Below, piece after piece: positions 41,650 through 49,544 of a stretch of DNA of 64,000 nucleotides. The stretch spans positions 1-64,000 of the forward strand of contig DAHWNZ010000001.1 of NCBI GenBank assembly GCA_027339635.1, given 5' to 3'. The DNA is from AG-12 sp027339635 (GTDB taxonomy: Bacteria; Chloroflexota; Dormibacteria; Aeolococcales; Bog-877). The translations under genes and the position numbers were made by a program. The notes below the pieces were generated by a model. The model was not told where the DNA came from. It made no database searches and was given only the letters and a program-made list of their open reading frames with translations. Each line of letters starts with the position of its first letter. Position 1 is the first letter of the stretch.

Positions 41650-43713
41650 TCAGGCAGCTCCATGCCCGTCGAGCAACCGCACCATCTCCTGGACATCCGC
41701 AGTCGGGCGCAGGCAGGCAAAGTCGCGGCATACGAAAGCCGTTGCGCGTCCGGCCAGAGTGTCCCGGCCGCGCAGCAGGGGGGGCCCAGCGAAGTCGTCG
41801 CGGTTGGCTTCGGCCACCCGCCCCGACGCGATGACCAGATCGGGTCGATGGCGCTGGCGGGCAGACCTCACAAGCTCATCCCCTGCGGAGCCCTCGGCCG
41901 TCACTACCGCCAGCTCAAGCGGCCCGCCGTCCAGGATCCGGGCACACATGAGCGCGCCGGCCATCCCCTCAGGCATGGCTTCCGACCTGCCGCGCATGGC
42001 TGAGAGGGCGGAGGCGGCCCGCTCCAGCCACATGGATTCGAGGGTCAACCCGTGAAGGCGCAGGCAGACCTCGACCATGAGGGAGTTGCCCGAGCGCTGG
42101 GCTCCGTCCTCCACTGTGAGAGGGCGGATCCCGAAAAGCTGACTGGCGCCGCCGGCGGTGTCGTACCAAAGAGCGTTGCGCGAGTCCCACAATTCGGCGT
42201 CGGCCTGGCGGGCCAGAGCCAGGGACCACGCGAACCACCCGGCCTGTGCCGTCGCCTCGTGCAGCCACAGCCCCGCCAGTGCGCACTGGGCGAGGTCCTC
42301 CAGTGACGCTGTCAGCCGCCCTGAATCAAGGTCCAGCAGGTGTGGCAACCCGTGACTTCGCTCCTGGGCCCTCCTCAGCAGCGCCCCGAGGCGTTTGGCG
42401 GGGTCGAGATACCTACCCTGCCCGGTCACGATGGCCAGCTCGGACAGAGCCGCGACCATGGAGGCGTTCCAGGCCACGATCACCTTGTCATCTCTGACCG
42501 GCTGGGGGCGGCGGCGCCGAACGGCCAGAAGCTGCCGACGGATCCGGTCGTCCCTGGACGGGTCAAGCCCGGAGGGGGCCGGCCCATCCCGCCAGCGCTG
42601 CCCACCTTGGAGGACGAAGCGACCATCCACGATCGCCGAAGGATCAACCTTCACCACCTGTTCCAATGCCGCGACATCGTCGGGCGCCACCGCCGCACGG
42701 AGCTCATGCTCCTCCCAGAGGTAGGTCGCTCCCTCGACTCCTTCCGTGTCGGCATCCAAGCTGGCGGCAAACGCCCCGGTCGGCAGTTGCATGCGCTGGA
42801 GCGCAAAGTCGGCGGTTCGCAGAGCGGTCAGGAGCGCTTCGGGCTGGCCTTGAAGCTGGTACAGGTGCAGGTAGCAGGAGATCAGCTGAGCTTGGTCGTA
42901 GAGCATCTTCTCGAAGTGGGGCACCGCCCACCTGGCGTCCGTGGCGTAGCGGTGGAACCCGAACTCTAGCTGGTCCTGGATCCCACCGACCGCCATCGAC
43001 TCCAGGGTGAAGGCGACCGCCTCCAGCGCGGGGGCATCCCGATCCAGGGCCGCGCGGCAGAGAAGGAATTCCAGCAGCGGCGCCTGGGGGAACTTCGGCG
43101 CCCGGCCAAAGCCGCCGTGGCTCCGGTCGGCGCCGGCCACCAGCCGCTTCGCGATCTCACCCAGGGCGACTTCATCCAGCTGGTCGGCCCGAGGACCGTC
43201 CAAAGAGACCTGTCGCTCCAGATGTCGGGTGACCGCCCCGGCCAGGTGAGCGGCCTCCTCGCGCCTGGCCCGGTAGGTCTCGGCCACCGCCGCAAGGACC
43301 CGCGGGAATCCGGGAAGCCCCTGGCGGTCCTGGGGTGGAAAGTAGGTGCCCGCAAAGAAAGGCCGCCCGTCGGGGAGAAGGAACAAAGTCATAGGCCACC
43401 CGCCCGAACCGGTCAGAGCCTGGAGCGCCGCCATGTAGACCCGATCCACATCGGGACGCTCCTCGCGGTCCACCTTGACCGACACGAAAAGCCTGTTCTG
43501 GAGGGACGCGATCTCCGGGTTCTCGAAGCACTCGTGGGCCATCACGTGGCACCAGTGGCAGGATGAGTACCCCACGCTCAGAAGAACCGGCCGGTCGTCA
43601 GCCCGTGCGGTGGCGAATGCCTCCTCACCCCACGGGTACCAATCAACGGGATTGGATCGGTGCTGGAGCAGATAGAGACTCTTCTCAAGGGAGAGGCGGT
43701 TCACGCTCACCAC
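41650..43713 (-). CDS. DUF255/YyaL (thioredoxin-fold plus glucoside-hydrolase-like) protein
   Basis: 687 residues. It starts with NRLSLEKSLYLLQHRSNPVDWYPWG, then a thioredoxin-like domain with SCHWCHVMAHECFE (CHWC at about residue 52), VKVDREERPDVDRVYM and GGWPMTLFLLPDGRPFFAGTY. The rest is an alpha/alpha-barrel of the six-hairpin glycosidase type with HFEKMLYDQAQLI. This is the spermatogenesis-associated protein 20/YyaL family; its activity is not established. The GTG at 43704 may be the true start, since GGTGG lies just before it. Confidence 0.92.
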   Translation of the reverse strand: MVSVNRLSLEKSLYLLQHRSNPVDWYPWGEEAFATARADDRPVLLSVGYSSCHWCHVMAHECFENPEIASLQNRLFVSVKVDREERPDVDRVYMAALQALTGSGGWPMTLFLLPDGRPFFAGTYFPPQDRQGLPGFPRVLAAVAETYRARREEAAHLAGAVTRHLERQVSLDGPRADQLDEVALGEIAKRLVAGADRSHGGFGRAPKFPQAPLLEFLLCRAALDRDAPALEAVAFTLESMAVGGIQDQLEFGFHRYATDARWAVPHFEKMLYDQAQLISCYLHLYQLQGQPEALLTALRTADFALQRMQLPTGAFAASLDADTEGVEGATYLWEEHELRAAVAPDDVAALEQVVKVDPSAIVDGRFVLQGGQRWRDGPAPSGLDPSRDDRIRRQLLAVRRRRPQPVRDDKVIVAWNASMVAALSELAIVTGQGRYLDPAKRLGALLRRAQERSHGLPHLLDLDSGRLTASLEDLAQCALAGLWLHEATAQAGWFAWSLALARQADAELWDSRNALWYDTAGGASQLFGIRPLTVEDGAQRSGNSLMVEVCLRLHGLTLESMWLERAASALSAMRGRSEAMPEGMAGALMCARILDGGPLELAVVTAEGSAGDELVRSARQRHRPDLVIASGRVAEANRDDFAGPPLLRGRDTLAGRATAFVCRDFACLRPTADVQEMVRLLDGHGAA

Positions 43714-43766
43714 CTTAGTCGAGGCTGGCCGGGCCGCTGGGTTGAACGGCCTGAGACAATCGCGCG

Positions 43767-44654
43767 GTGGGTGACTCCGACGCCTCTCAGCCTAATCCGA
43801 TCATGAAGATCGGCCTGACGGCAACGGCGCTTCTCCTGCACCGCCTGGGTGGCAGCCGGTACCTAATCTCCGACCGGCTCGCCGACGCCGCCTTTGCGAT
43901 TTTGCCGGGCCGCCGCCGGGCCGCGATGGACAACTACGCCGTGGTGTTCCCCAATCTCACCCGGCGCCAGCTGCGGCGCCTGGCCCACAGGAGCTTTCGG
44001 GAGTACGGCCGCACCAGCATCGATTTCATCTACATCTGCCGGCTCCCGCGTGGCCAGGTGATGCGGACCTTTCACGGGTACGGCACGGAGAGAGTTCTGC
44101 GGCTCCGGGCGGAGGGAAAGCCGGGCATTCTTGTGCTGATGCACCTCGGAGCCTGGGACGCGGGGGGAGCCTTTGCCTCAGCCATGGGACTGCCGCTGAC
44201 AGCGGTCATGGACGACGCTGGCAATCGCACCCTTCGTGAACTGGTGATCTGGGCCCGGGCAGAGATCGGGCTCCGCGCCGTGGTCGCTTCCCAGGCGGCC
44301 AGGCCGATCCTGACGGCCCTCAAGCGCGGGGAGTGGATCGCTCTTCTGGCCGACATTCCAGGGGCCACGCCATCGGTTGAGGTCGAGTTCCTCGGCCATG
44401 CCGTCGACTTCTCCACCGCCCCGGCGGTGCTGGCGGCGAGGACGGGTGCGCCCATGGTCGCGGTGGTGGCAGTGCGCTCTCCGTCGGGGGGATACCTGGT
44501 CGAGGTGCATCCCCCCGTGCACGTCGCGCCCGACATTGAACCCGGGGAGGCGCTGCGGCCGATCCTTGAGGTTTTCGAGCGGGCCGTGAGGCGCTGGCCG
44601 GAGCAGTGGTACCCCTTCGATCGAGGACGCCTCCGTGACCGCGCCCGGTGCTGA
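43767..44654 (+). CDS. Lysophospholipid/lipid A-type acyltransferase (PatA/LpxL family)
   Basis: 295 residues. The acyltransferase motif HLGAWD (H-x4-D) is at about residue 126-131, after GILVLM; ADIPG follows where the family has the second conserved block. The N-terminus has a hydrophobic segment. In monoderm bacteria such proteins acylate phosphatidylinositol mannosides or other glycolipids. It is the first gene of a five-gene run, and overlaps the GT4 gene by 20 nt, supporting a joint role in glycolipid assembly. The first start, GTG 43767, is used; ATG 43803 is possible. Confidence 0.88.
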   Translation: MGDSDASQPNPIMKIGLTATALLLHRLGGSRYLISDRLADAAFAILPGRRRAAMDNYAVVFPNLTRRQLRRLAHRSFREYGRTSIDFIYICRLPRGQVMRTFHGYGTERVLRLRAEGKPGILVLMHLGAWDAGGAFASAMGLPLTAVMDDAGNRTLRELVIWARAEIGLRAVVASQAARPILTALKRGEWIALLADIPGATPSVEVEFLGHAVDFSTAPAVLAARTGAPMVAVVAVRSPSGGYLVEVHPPVHVAPDIEPGEALRPILEVFERAVRRWPEQWYPFDRGRLRDRARC

Positions 44655-45816
44655 GGCGGGGGACGAAGGCCTCCAGCTGGCGTGGCTCGGGCACGCGGCC
44701 GGGCGCCGGACTGACGGGCTCACGTCTTACTCAGAACAGGTGACTGTGGGACTGGAGCGAAGGGGTGTCCGAGTTTACTTCCATCACGCCGGCAACGAGG
44801 GGAAGGAGGTTCCCGGGAATCCGGCCGAGGTGATTGCCTGGCCGACCCTCAACTTCAAGACCGTGACCCTACCGCGACCCGGCTTCCGCCACCGGATGGG
44901 CCAATGGCTCGAAGATCACCGACCTGACATAGTCCACTGCTCTGTGAGCTTCACCCTGGCCGATGGCTGGGTCGGCACCCGGGGGTTGGGACTGGGGAGC
45001 GGGACGGTGGCGACCTTCCACCTTCCCTTCGGCAGCTCGGGCACGGGCAGGGCCGCGGTCATGCGAGAGCTGCACCGATTCTGGGCCCGACGCTTGCGCT
45101 CCTACGAGCGCGTGATCGTCTTCAGCCAGGAGCACCTGGAACGCCTGAGCAGGGTGGGCTTCTCCGAGGAGCGCCTGCGGGTTGTGCCCAACGCGGTCGA
45201 CGTCACCCAGTTCAGTCCCGGACCCTCGCGCTTGCGCGCCGGAACGCTGCAGAGCGCGGACCTGGTGATAGGGTACGCGGGCCGGCTGGACCCGGAGAAG
45301 GGGATACGCCAGCTGCTCAGGGCCTTCCGGATGGCCGACCCTGGGCCCGGTGCCCGACTGCTGCTTGCCGGCGATGGCGTGCTTCGGCCGATGGTCCAAC
45401 GGGCCGCCGCAATGGATCCGCGAGTCGTGTATCTGGGGCAGGTCGTGGGGGTCCAGGCGCGGACTGACTTCTGGAGATCGGTCGACGTCTTCTGTCTGCC
45501 CTCCAGCGCAGAAGGCCTCTCGATCTCCATGCTGGAGGCGATGGCAACAGGGTGTGCCGTGGCCGTGACCAGGGCGGGCGGGCTCCAGGCGCTCGGGGGC
45601 TGCGGCCTAGAGCTGGATGAACACCGTCTGACCGAGTCTCTGGCCGAGAGGATGAGGCAGATGTCGGCAGACCGCGAGGACCTCAGCAGGCTGGGAGCGC
45701 TCTGCCGCGCAGAGGCGATCCGTCATCATTCCCTGGAGGCGATGTTGGACCACCTCCTGGACATCTATGCGGAGATCAAGCCCAACCAGGTGAGTCGGAC
45801 CAGGCCAAAGCCGTGA
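44635..45816 (+). CDS. GT4-family glycosyltransferase
   Basis: 393 residues with two Rossmann halves. N-terminal HAAGRRTDGLTSYSEQV and DIVHCSVSF; C-terminal VIGYAGRLDPEKGIRQLL, LLLAGDG and the E-x7-E motif SSAEGLSISMLEAMATG, typical of retaining GT4 enzymes such as PimA/PimB. It probably adds a hexose to a lipid or polyprenyl acceptor. GTG 44635 lies inside the end of the acyltransferase gene, and its stop overlaps the degV start (GTGA). Confidence 0.92.
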   Translation: MTAPGAEAGDEGLQLAWLGHAAGRRTDGLTSYSEQVTVGLERRGVRVYFHHAGNEGKEVPGNPAEVIAWPTLNFKTVTLPRPGFRHRMGQWLEDHRPDIVHCSVSFTLADGWVGTRGLGLGSGTVATFHLPFGSSGTGRAAVMRELHRFWARRLRSYERVIVFSQEHLERLSRVGFSEERLRVVPNAVDVTQFSPGPSRLRAGTLQSADLVIGYAGRLDPEKGIRQLLRAFRMADPGPGARLLLAGDGVLRPMVQRAAAMDPRVVYLGQVVGVQARTDFWRSVDVFCLPSSAEGLSISMLEAMATGCAVAVTRAGGLQALGGCGLELDEHRLTESLAERMRQMSADREDLSRLGALCRAEAIRHHSLEAMLDHLLDIYAEIKPNQVSRTRPKP

Positions 45817-46688
45817 GCGGAAACGTCCGGACCGCCCTGGTTGTGGACAGCGGCGCGTGCCTTGCCCCACAAATCGCCGGGGCGCCGTTTGTCGAGGTGG
45901 TCCCGATGTGGATCGAGCTCGATGGCACAAGTTTGCGGGACGGCCTGGACATCACCAGTGAAGCGCTCTACCGCAGGCTCGGTGGGGAGGGCCCCCTGCC
46001 GAGCAGCAGTTCCCCCGCTCCCGGAGACTACCTGCAGGCATTCAAGAACGCGTCCGCTGAGGCCATCGTCTGCCTAACCATCCCGGGCCGATTCTCGACC
46101 ATGATCAAGTCCGCCAGAATCGCGGCCGACATGCTGCGCGCCGAAGACCCGAAGCGGTCGGTCGAAATTGTCGACACGGGCACCGCCGCCGGGGGCTTCA
46201 CCCTGGTCGCGGAGGCGGCGGTCCGCGCCTGCGAGGCCGGGCTGGGCATGGCTGCCGTCGCCGCGTACGCCCGCCAGGTGGCCACCACGGCCCGGGTCAT
46301 CGCCGCCCTCGACACCACGCGGTTCCTGGTGCGAAGCGGCCGAATCCCAGCGCTGGCCGGTTTGGGAAGCGACCTGCTGCACGTGAGGCCGGTGTTCTCC
46401 TTCGCGGGTGGCGACGTGCATCGTTTGGCTCTGGTGCGAGGCACCAAGAGGGCGCTGCGCACGGTGGCGGAGCAGTTGCGGGAGCAGATCCCTGGCAATA
46501 CCGAGGTGAGATTGGCGGTCTTCTGCGGCGACGCGCCGGACGCAGTCCCCATCCTCACCCAGAACCTCTCGGACAGGTTCGGCGCACAACCGATCGAGCG
46601 ACTCAACCTCACCCCCGTGATAGCACTGCACACCGGGCCAGGGCTGGTGGGGGCGGCTGGGGTCGCGGACCTCCCTCTGCCCTCGTGA
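45813..46688 (+). CDS. DegV-family fatty-acid-binding protein
   Basis: 291 residues. VVDSGACLAP at the N-terminus, SSSSPAPGDYLQAF, IVCLTIPGRFSTMIKSARIA and EIVDTGTAAGG follow the DegV pattern; the family binds a fatty acyl chain and hands it to acyl kinase FakA in Firmicutes. Overlaps by 4 nt with both neighbours. A lipid-binding protein between a lipid acyltransferase/glycosyltransferase pair and plsY fits a role in supplying acyl groups (inference). Confidence 0.9.
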   Translation: MSGNVRTALVVDSGACLAPQIAGAPFVEVVPMWIELDGTSLRDGLDITSEALYRRLGGEGPLPSSSSPAPGDYLQAFKNASAEAIVCLTIPGRFSTMIKSARIAADMLRAEDPKRSVEIVDTGTAAGGFTLVAEAAVRACEAGLGMAAVAAYARQVATTARVIAALDTTRFLVRSGRIPALAGLGSDLLHVRPVFSFAGGDVHRLALVRGTKRALRTVAEQLREQIPGNTEVRLAVFCGDAPDAVPILTQNLSDRFGAQPIERLNLTPVIALHTGPGLVGAAGVADLPLPS

Positions 46689-47374
46689 TAGCGGCGGGGG
46701 GACCCTTTCGCGCCCCTGTGGCCGTGGCTCTCCTGTGGGCGGGGGCGTATCTGCTGGGCGGAGTGCCGGTGGGATGGCTGATGGGGCGGGCCGCGGGCGT
46801 TGATCTGAGACGAGTGGGGACGGGCAAGATCGGCACCAGCAACCTCTTCCACTCGGTGGGACTGCTGCCGGCAGCCTTCGTGGGCCCACTGCAGTTTGCT
46901 CAGGGCCTGGCCCCGGTGGCGGCGGCCGAACTGCTCGCCGCGCCGGCCTGGGTGTCCGCGGGGGCGGGCCTCCTGGCCGTGATCGGCAACGGCTGGCCAT
47001 TCTACTTCCGCTACAACGGCGGACGCGGGGTGGCGACAGCGACCGGAGCGGTCGCGCTGTGGTCACTGGTGGGGCTGGGCTTCGTGCTCGTGCTGCTGGC
47101 TGTCAGCGGCGCCGCGCGGCGCAGCGGGCTGGGCGTGCTGTTCGCCTACGTCTGCCTTCCGGTCGTGCTCCTGCTAGCCCATGACCCCAGGGCCTACCCG
47201 ATCGCCGCCGTCGGGGTCATCGCGTGCCTGGTGCTGCGCAGGTTCGAAGGCTATCCCCTTCGCCGCAGCCGGAGGGCGGGGTCGGGAGACAGCTGGACCC
47301 GGCGCCTCCTGGACGATTGGCGGCCCGGGCCCCAGGCGGATGATCCCGATCAGTCTCTAAACTCAGGAGCGTGA
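46685..47374 (+). CDS. PlsY-like glycerol-3-phosphate acyltransferase
   Basis: 229 residues with five to six helices. GGVPVGWLMGRAAGVDLRRV and GTGKIGTSNLFHSVG correspond to the first PlsY motif (canonical GSGNIGATN), and IGNGWPFYFRYNGGRGVAT to the second (GHxxPxFxxFKGGKGVAT), with His replaced by Asn. PlsY transfers acyl groups from acyl phosphate to glycerol 3-phosphate. The Arg/Lys and Asn changes relative to the consensus make the exact acceptor or donor uncertain. Coupled by GTGA overlaps to degV and fumC. Confidence 0.85.
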   Translation: MIAAGGPFRAPVAVALLWAGAYLLGGVPVGWLMGRAAGVDLRRVGTGKIGTSNLFHSVGLLPAAFVGPLQFAQGLAPVAAAELLAAPAWVSAGAGLLAVIGNGWPFYFRYNGGRGVATATGAVALWSLVGLGFVLVLLAVSGAARRSGLGVLFAYVCLPVVLLLAHDPRAYPIAAVGVIACLVLRRFEGYPLRRSRRAGSGDSWTRRLLDDWRPGPQADDPDQSLNSGA

Positions 47375-48789
47375 GCGAAGAGCCCCAGCGGTCGGAGCGC
47401 GACTCCATGGGCGAACTGGCGGTGCCCGCCCGAGCCTACTACGGCGCTTCCACCCAGAGGGCGGTGGTCAACTTCCCCATCTCCACCCTGCGTCTGCCCC
47501 GGCGCATGATCGCTGCCCTCGGAGCCATAAAGCGTGAGGCGGCCCTTGTCAACCTGGAGCTGGGGCTGCTCAGCGAGGATCGCTCCCGCGCCATCGCCGC
47601 GGCCGCGGACGAGGTCGTGAAGGGAGTCTTCGACCAGGAGTTCGTGGTCGACGTCTTTCAGACCGGCAGCGGCACCTCGTCGAACATGAACGCTAACGAA
47701 GTGATCGCCAATCGGGCCCTGGAGCTGCTCGGAGCCGATCGCGGGGATCGAGCCACCGTCCATCCCAACGACCATGTCAACCTCGGCCAGTCCAGCAACG
47801 ATGTCTTTCCCACCGCCATCCATCTGGCGGCCCTCGAGGCCCTGGCCACGGATCTCGACCCGGCTCTGGAGCTGCTTCAGGCAGCGCTGGAACGTCAGAG
47901 CAGGGCCCTGTGGCCAGTGATCAAGACAGGGCGCACTCACCTGCAGGACGCCACGCCGATTCGCCTCGGCCAGGAGTTTGAGGGCTACCGCGGACAGATG
48001 GAACGGGCCCGGACCCGCCTTGCGGCGGCTCGGGCCCAGTTGACCGAGGTGGCGCTGGGGGGGACCGCCGTGGGCACCGGGATCGGCTCCCACCCTGAGT
48101 TCGCCAGCAGAGTGGTGCGCCGACTGGCGGCGATCTACGACTCCAATCTCAGGGAGTCGGACAACCACTTTCAGGCCCAGGCCAGCTTGGACGCCGTGGT
48201 CTTCGCTTCAGGGGCGGTCCGGTCGGCAGCGATCTCACTGCATAAGATCGCCAACGACATCAGGTTGCTTGGCTGCGGGCCCCGAGCGGGGATCGGTGAG
48301 CTAAGCCTACCGGCGGTTCAGCCCGGCTCCTCGATCATGCCGGGCAAGGTCAATCCGGTCATCTGCGAGTCGGCTCTCATGGTGGTGGCCCAGGTCATCG
48401 GGTGTGACGCCACGATCTCATTCGCCGGCGCAACCGGCTCTCTGCTGGAGTTGAACGTGATGCTGCCGGTGGCCGCTCACAACCTGCTCGAGGAGATCGA
48501 GCTGCTGGCACGAGCCGCCGCCAATTTAGCCGCCAGCGCCGTGGATGGCCTGACCGCAACCCCGCGCGGGCCGGAGTTGCTGGAACGGGGGCTCGCGATC
48601 TGCACCGGGCTGGTCCCCGCCATCGGTTACGACGCGGCCGCCGCCATCGCGCACGAGGCATTCGCCTCGAATCGCACGGTGCGCGAGGTGGCGATAGAGA
48701 CCTCGGGGCTGGCCGAGGACGAAATCGACCGGCTGTTGGACCCAGAGCTCCAGGTGAACCCGACTCTCAACCCCGGCAGCAGCGGCTGA
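47371..48789 (+). CDS. fumC: Class II fumarate hydratase
   Basis: 472 residues. TGSGTSSNMNANEVIANRA, NDHVNLGQSSNDVFPTAIH, KTGRTHLQDATPI and the signature loop GSSIMPGKVNP (about 318-328) define the fumarase/aspartase superfamily. HVN and the length favour fumarase; aspartate ammonia-lyase is a less likely alternative. It interconverts fumarate and malate. Oddly, it is the last gene of a lipid operon, joined to plsY by a GTGA overlap. Confidence 0.92.
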   Translation: MSEEPQRSERDSMGELAVPARAYYGASTQRAVVNFPISTLRLPRRMIAALGAIKREAALVNLELGLLSEDRSRAIAAAADEVVKGVFDQEFVVDVFQTGSGTSSNMNANEVIANRALELLGADRGDRATVHPNDHVNLGQSSNDVFPTAIHLAALEALATDLDPALELLQAALERQSRALWPVIKTGRTHLQDATPIRLGQEFEGYRGQMERARTRLAAARAQLTEVALGGTAVGTGIGSHPEFASRVVRRLAAIYDSNLRESDNHFQAQASLDAVVFASGAVRSAAISLHKIANDIRLLGCGPRAGIGELSLPAVQPGSSIMPGKVNPVICESALMVVAQVIGCDATISFAGATGSLLELNVMLPVAAHNLLEEIELLARAAANLAASAVDGLTATPRGPELLERGLAICTGLVPAIGYDAAAAIAHEAFASNRTVREVAIETSGLAEDEIDRLLDPELQVNPTLNPGSSG

Positions 48790-48796
48790 GGGCGGC

Positions 48797-49309
48797 TCAG
48801 CCAAGCGGCTCCGGCTCAAGGACGGTGCTGATGTACCAAAGCTTGCCCACCTGGATACTCTGAAGTGTGGAGGGCAGGCCGAGGGGCTCATGCTGGAGAA
48901 CCCTGCACGTGTACGGATCCTTCGACTCACGCCGGTAACAGACCTCGACGGTCAGGTCCACCGTGACGTCGCGGCCCTCGCCCAGGGACCCCTCGATGAC
49001 CGGCGACACCAAGAGCATGTGATCGGCCTTCAGCGCGGCCAGCTCGGCTGGGGCCTGCCCTCGTTCCGCCGGGGCCAGGTACGCCTCCACGCTGCTCAGG
49101 CTGCCGCTGCGCAGGGCGTCGATGTAACCCACGGCGGCTGCGGCAGGGCTCGCGTGGGAGGCATTCGGCTGGGGGTGGTTGATGGCAAGCTTCACCACGA
49201 CCAGGGCCAACAGGATCCCCAGCACCAGCCCCGTCAAACGCCAGTTGGCCCCCCTGGTCGGAGGCCGCAGGACCGGCTCCCTCGGCTCGGGCAGCGGGTC
49301 TTCACTCAA
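48797..49309 (-). CDS. Membrane-anchored protein of unknown function
   Basis: 170 residues. A short Pro-rich cytoplasmic N-terminus, one transmembrane helix (LTGLVLGILLALVVVKLAI) and an extracytoplasmic domain of about 120 residues with AVGYIDALRSGS and TVEVCYRRESKDPYTCRVL, the two cysteines possibly forming a disulfide. The fold resembles NTF2-like lumenal domains, but I cannot assign a family. Divergent from the PBP gene; convergent with fumC. Confidence 0.7.
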   Translation of the reverse strand: MSEDPLPEPREPVLRPPTRGANWRLTGLVLGILLALVVVKLAINHPQPNASHASPAAAAVGYIDALRSGSLSSVEAYLAPAERGQAPAELAALKADHMLLVSPVIEGSLGEGRDVTVDLTVEVCYRRESKDPYTCRVLQHEPLGLPSTLQSIQVGKLWYISTVLEPEPLG

Positions 49310-49544
49310 GCTGGCACCTTCCGCGAATCACGAGGACTGTTCCATGGCACTGGCAGTGATTGTCCGCCCTGACGCGAGCCCGGGTCGAGCCCACTCCTCT
49401 GCTCGGGCTCTTCGATCGAAACCAAACCGGGCCCTCTGGCGTTGCTAGGGTTGGGCGCGGCGCGAGTTGTGCGCCTCCCCCGCCTGGCCGGGCTCTGGGT
49501 CAAACCCAGGACCGCTGGCCCCGCGCCGCGCCCAATCGACCATC

